The position numbers and the translations under genes are program-made. A stretch of 64,000 nucleotides of DNA from Lepidurus packardi (taxonomy: Eukaryota > Arthropoda > Branchiopoda > Notostraca > Triopsidae): assembly GCA_023053545.1 (NCBI GenBank), contig JAKZAN010000005.1:4836001-4900000 (forward strand). The letters are read 5' to 3'. A model generated the notes under the pieces. The model saw only the letters and a program-made list of their open reading frames with translations, was not told where the DNA came from and searched no databases. This document shows positions 62,848-64,000 of the stretch, piece by piece. How positions within the stretch are numbered: the stretch's first letter is position 1; each line of letters opens with the position of its first letter.

Positions 62848-63800
62848 AATCACCTGCGTTTTTCACCATCCCCCTATAAACTTTATTCATAGTTTCTGTT
62901 ATGCAATTTTTCTGGCGAAGGCAACTCTTTTCTACCTAAGATCTGGGACAGAAAATGCCAACAAGAAATTACGGGAGAGATGTGATAAAAAGCGAAAAAG
63001 AATTTAGAGGACTTTTTTGGAGAGGTGTTGCAAGTTTTTCGATCATATTTTTGTGGACCCTTAAGACTATTTTTTGTTACACTGAAACTTCTCGTAAGCG
63101 ACCAAGTCAATTTTGTGGGATCTTAGCATTATCCAAATTAGCTGCAAGCCTTACGAAGTAAGGCTGGCGATTTTTTAAATGCTGAGCACTATATTAGACA
63201 CACCATGACTAGGCCCAACAGCCATGCTCATATGGAGAGATTCAAAAAGAGATGAAAACAAGAATGGTTTTGTATCATAGTGGATTATACAACGTGTTGT
63301 GAATAAAGACAGATTTAATTGAAAATATCGTTCTTGAAGATTAGTACTGCACTAATTCATTTATCAAAGGTCCTACTTTTTAGTAGGAAGTCCTACTTTT
63401 CCAGATTTAAAAGCAAATTTCTAATTGAGCCTGCCAGATCTATACGGGGTAACCTTGGGCATCCGGGTAGCCGTGCGATCGGATAACAATTCTTTAATTT
63501 TTGTTGTGGCATTTTTCTAAAATCTTACGACAAAATTAAGTAATCTTCAATAATTAACTAATCTTTCCGCGACGGAGGCTTTTCAAGAAGTCTAAAATCT
63601 ATTATTCTTATTTGGTTTCATCGTTCATGATTTATAGCAAGAACAAAATTGTATTTATGAGCTGTATTCCTTGTAAGTATCCTTGGATTCACCATTTTTC
63701 CTACACAAATACAGCTCATGCCTCGAACTGCGCCTTCTTTTTGTGTTAAGTGTCATCGTGTGAGGGATATGGGCGCGAGAGTATACTATACAACAACGGA
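62848..63800. other. CDA2 3' region and intergenic DNA
   Basis: No coding exon seen. AATAAA at 63302-63307 is a possible CDA2 polyadenylation signal. Two small hairpins: AGCCTTAC-gaa-GTAAGGCT (63147-63165) and TCCTAC...GTAGGA (63371-63388), the latter followed by a second copy of tcctactttt. Confidence 0.5.
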
Positions 63801-63815
63801 GAAATTTCAATAAAG

Positions 63816-63829
63816 GTTACCATAGCAAC
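63816..63829. promoter_or_regulatory. Perfect X-box (RFX binding site) upstream of FAIM
   Basis: GTTACCATAGCAAC, a complete match to the palindromic RFX consensus GTTNCCATRGNAAC. It ends 85 bp before the FAIM start codon, a distance typical of functional X-boxes. It could also serve a gene on the opposite strand, but none is visible leftward within 900 bp. Confidence 0.7.
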
Positions 63830-63914
63830 GCGCCGCGTACTAACGAAACACCATACAGAACAAGATCCACTCCATCACGCAAGTCTTGTTTTCTTAACAA
63901 GAAACGAAATCAAG

Positions 63915-64000
63915 ATGGGTAGTGATCTAGTTGCTTATTGGGAAGTACCTTTGAGTGATGGAGTACACAAGATCGAATTCGAGCATGGAACCACCAGCGG
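63915..64000 (+). CDS. FAIM: Fas apoptotic inhibitory molecule 1 (FAIM), 5' end only
   Basis: The window ends 28 codons into the gene. MGSDLVAYWEVPLSDGVHKI followed by EFEHGTTSG is nearly identical to the start of animal FAIM1, a small cytosolic beta-sandwich protein that counters Fas-type and stress-induced cell death and protein aggregation. The start codon is the conserved N-terminal Met. The rest lies beyond the right edge. Confidence 0.93.
   Translation, partial: MGSDLVAYWEVPLSDGVHKIEFEHGTTS

Overview
The window is nuclear DNA from an arthropod, most likely a branchiopod crustacean close to Daphnia. This rests on gene content (two eclosion hormone genes, a chitin deacetylase 1/2 pair, tandem trypsins, SLC17-type transporters), on many short GT-AG introns of roughly 60-100 bp, and on TATA plus TCAGT-type initiators. 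Species is not determinable from what I can see. All gene models below were assembled by eye from reading frames and splice phases; exon boundaries are inferred, not RNA-supported.

Layout. 1-3796 (-): the 5' two-thirds of a DIDO1/PHF3-family PHD-TFIIS regulator, running off the left edge. About 3.9-12.4 kb: gene-poor DNA. 12.4-21.2 kb (+): a secreted animal haem peroxidase with a candidate first exon 5.6 kb upstream of the rest, followed by a proline-rich exon pair (22.05-22.5 kb) that could be an alternative tail. 22.9-25.6 kb: two convergent eclosion hormone genes. 26.6-33.0 kb (-): three tandem trypsins with a shared promoter block. 33.4-35.3 kb (-): proteasome chaperone PSMD5. 35.5-40.3 kb (-): two tandem SLC17-like MFS transporters. 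41.9-45.5 kb (+): HELQ helicase. 45.8-47.5 kb (+): an unrecognised protein with two CUE-like segments. 48.3-50.2 kb (+): phosphatidylserine synthase PTDSS1. 53.7-56.6 kb and 59.9-62.8 kb (+): chitin deacetylases of CDA1 (serpentine) and CDA2 (vermiform) type, the second with two mutually exclusive chitin-binding exons. 63.9 kb to the right edge (+): first exon of FAIM, with a perfect RFX X-box just upstream. A 100-N assembly gap lies in a CDA1 intron.

Functionally the window mixes housekeeping genes (DIDO1/PHF3, PSMD5, HELQ, PTDSS1, FAIM) with a strikingly moult-related set: eclosion hormones trigger ecdysis behaviour, CDA1/CDA2 modify cuticular chitin, and secreted haem peroxidases cross-link cuticle or chorion. 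The trypsins are digestive-type. The most interesting leads are the eclosion hormone precursor with a 42-residue extension behind a Lys-Arg site, the alternative exons and altered active site of CDA2, the ungapped promoter block shared by two of the trypsins (and partly by the third), a 62-bp perfect palindrome at 29.1 kb, the peroxidase alternative tail, and the X-box at FAIM.
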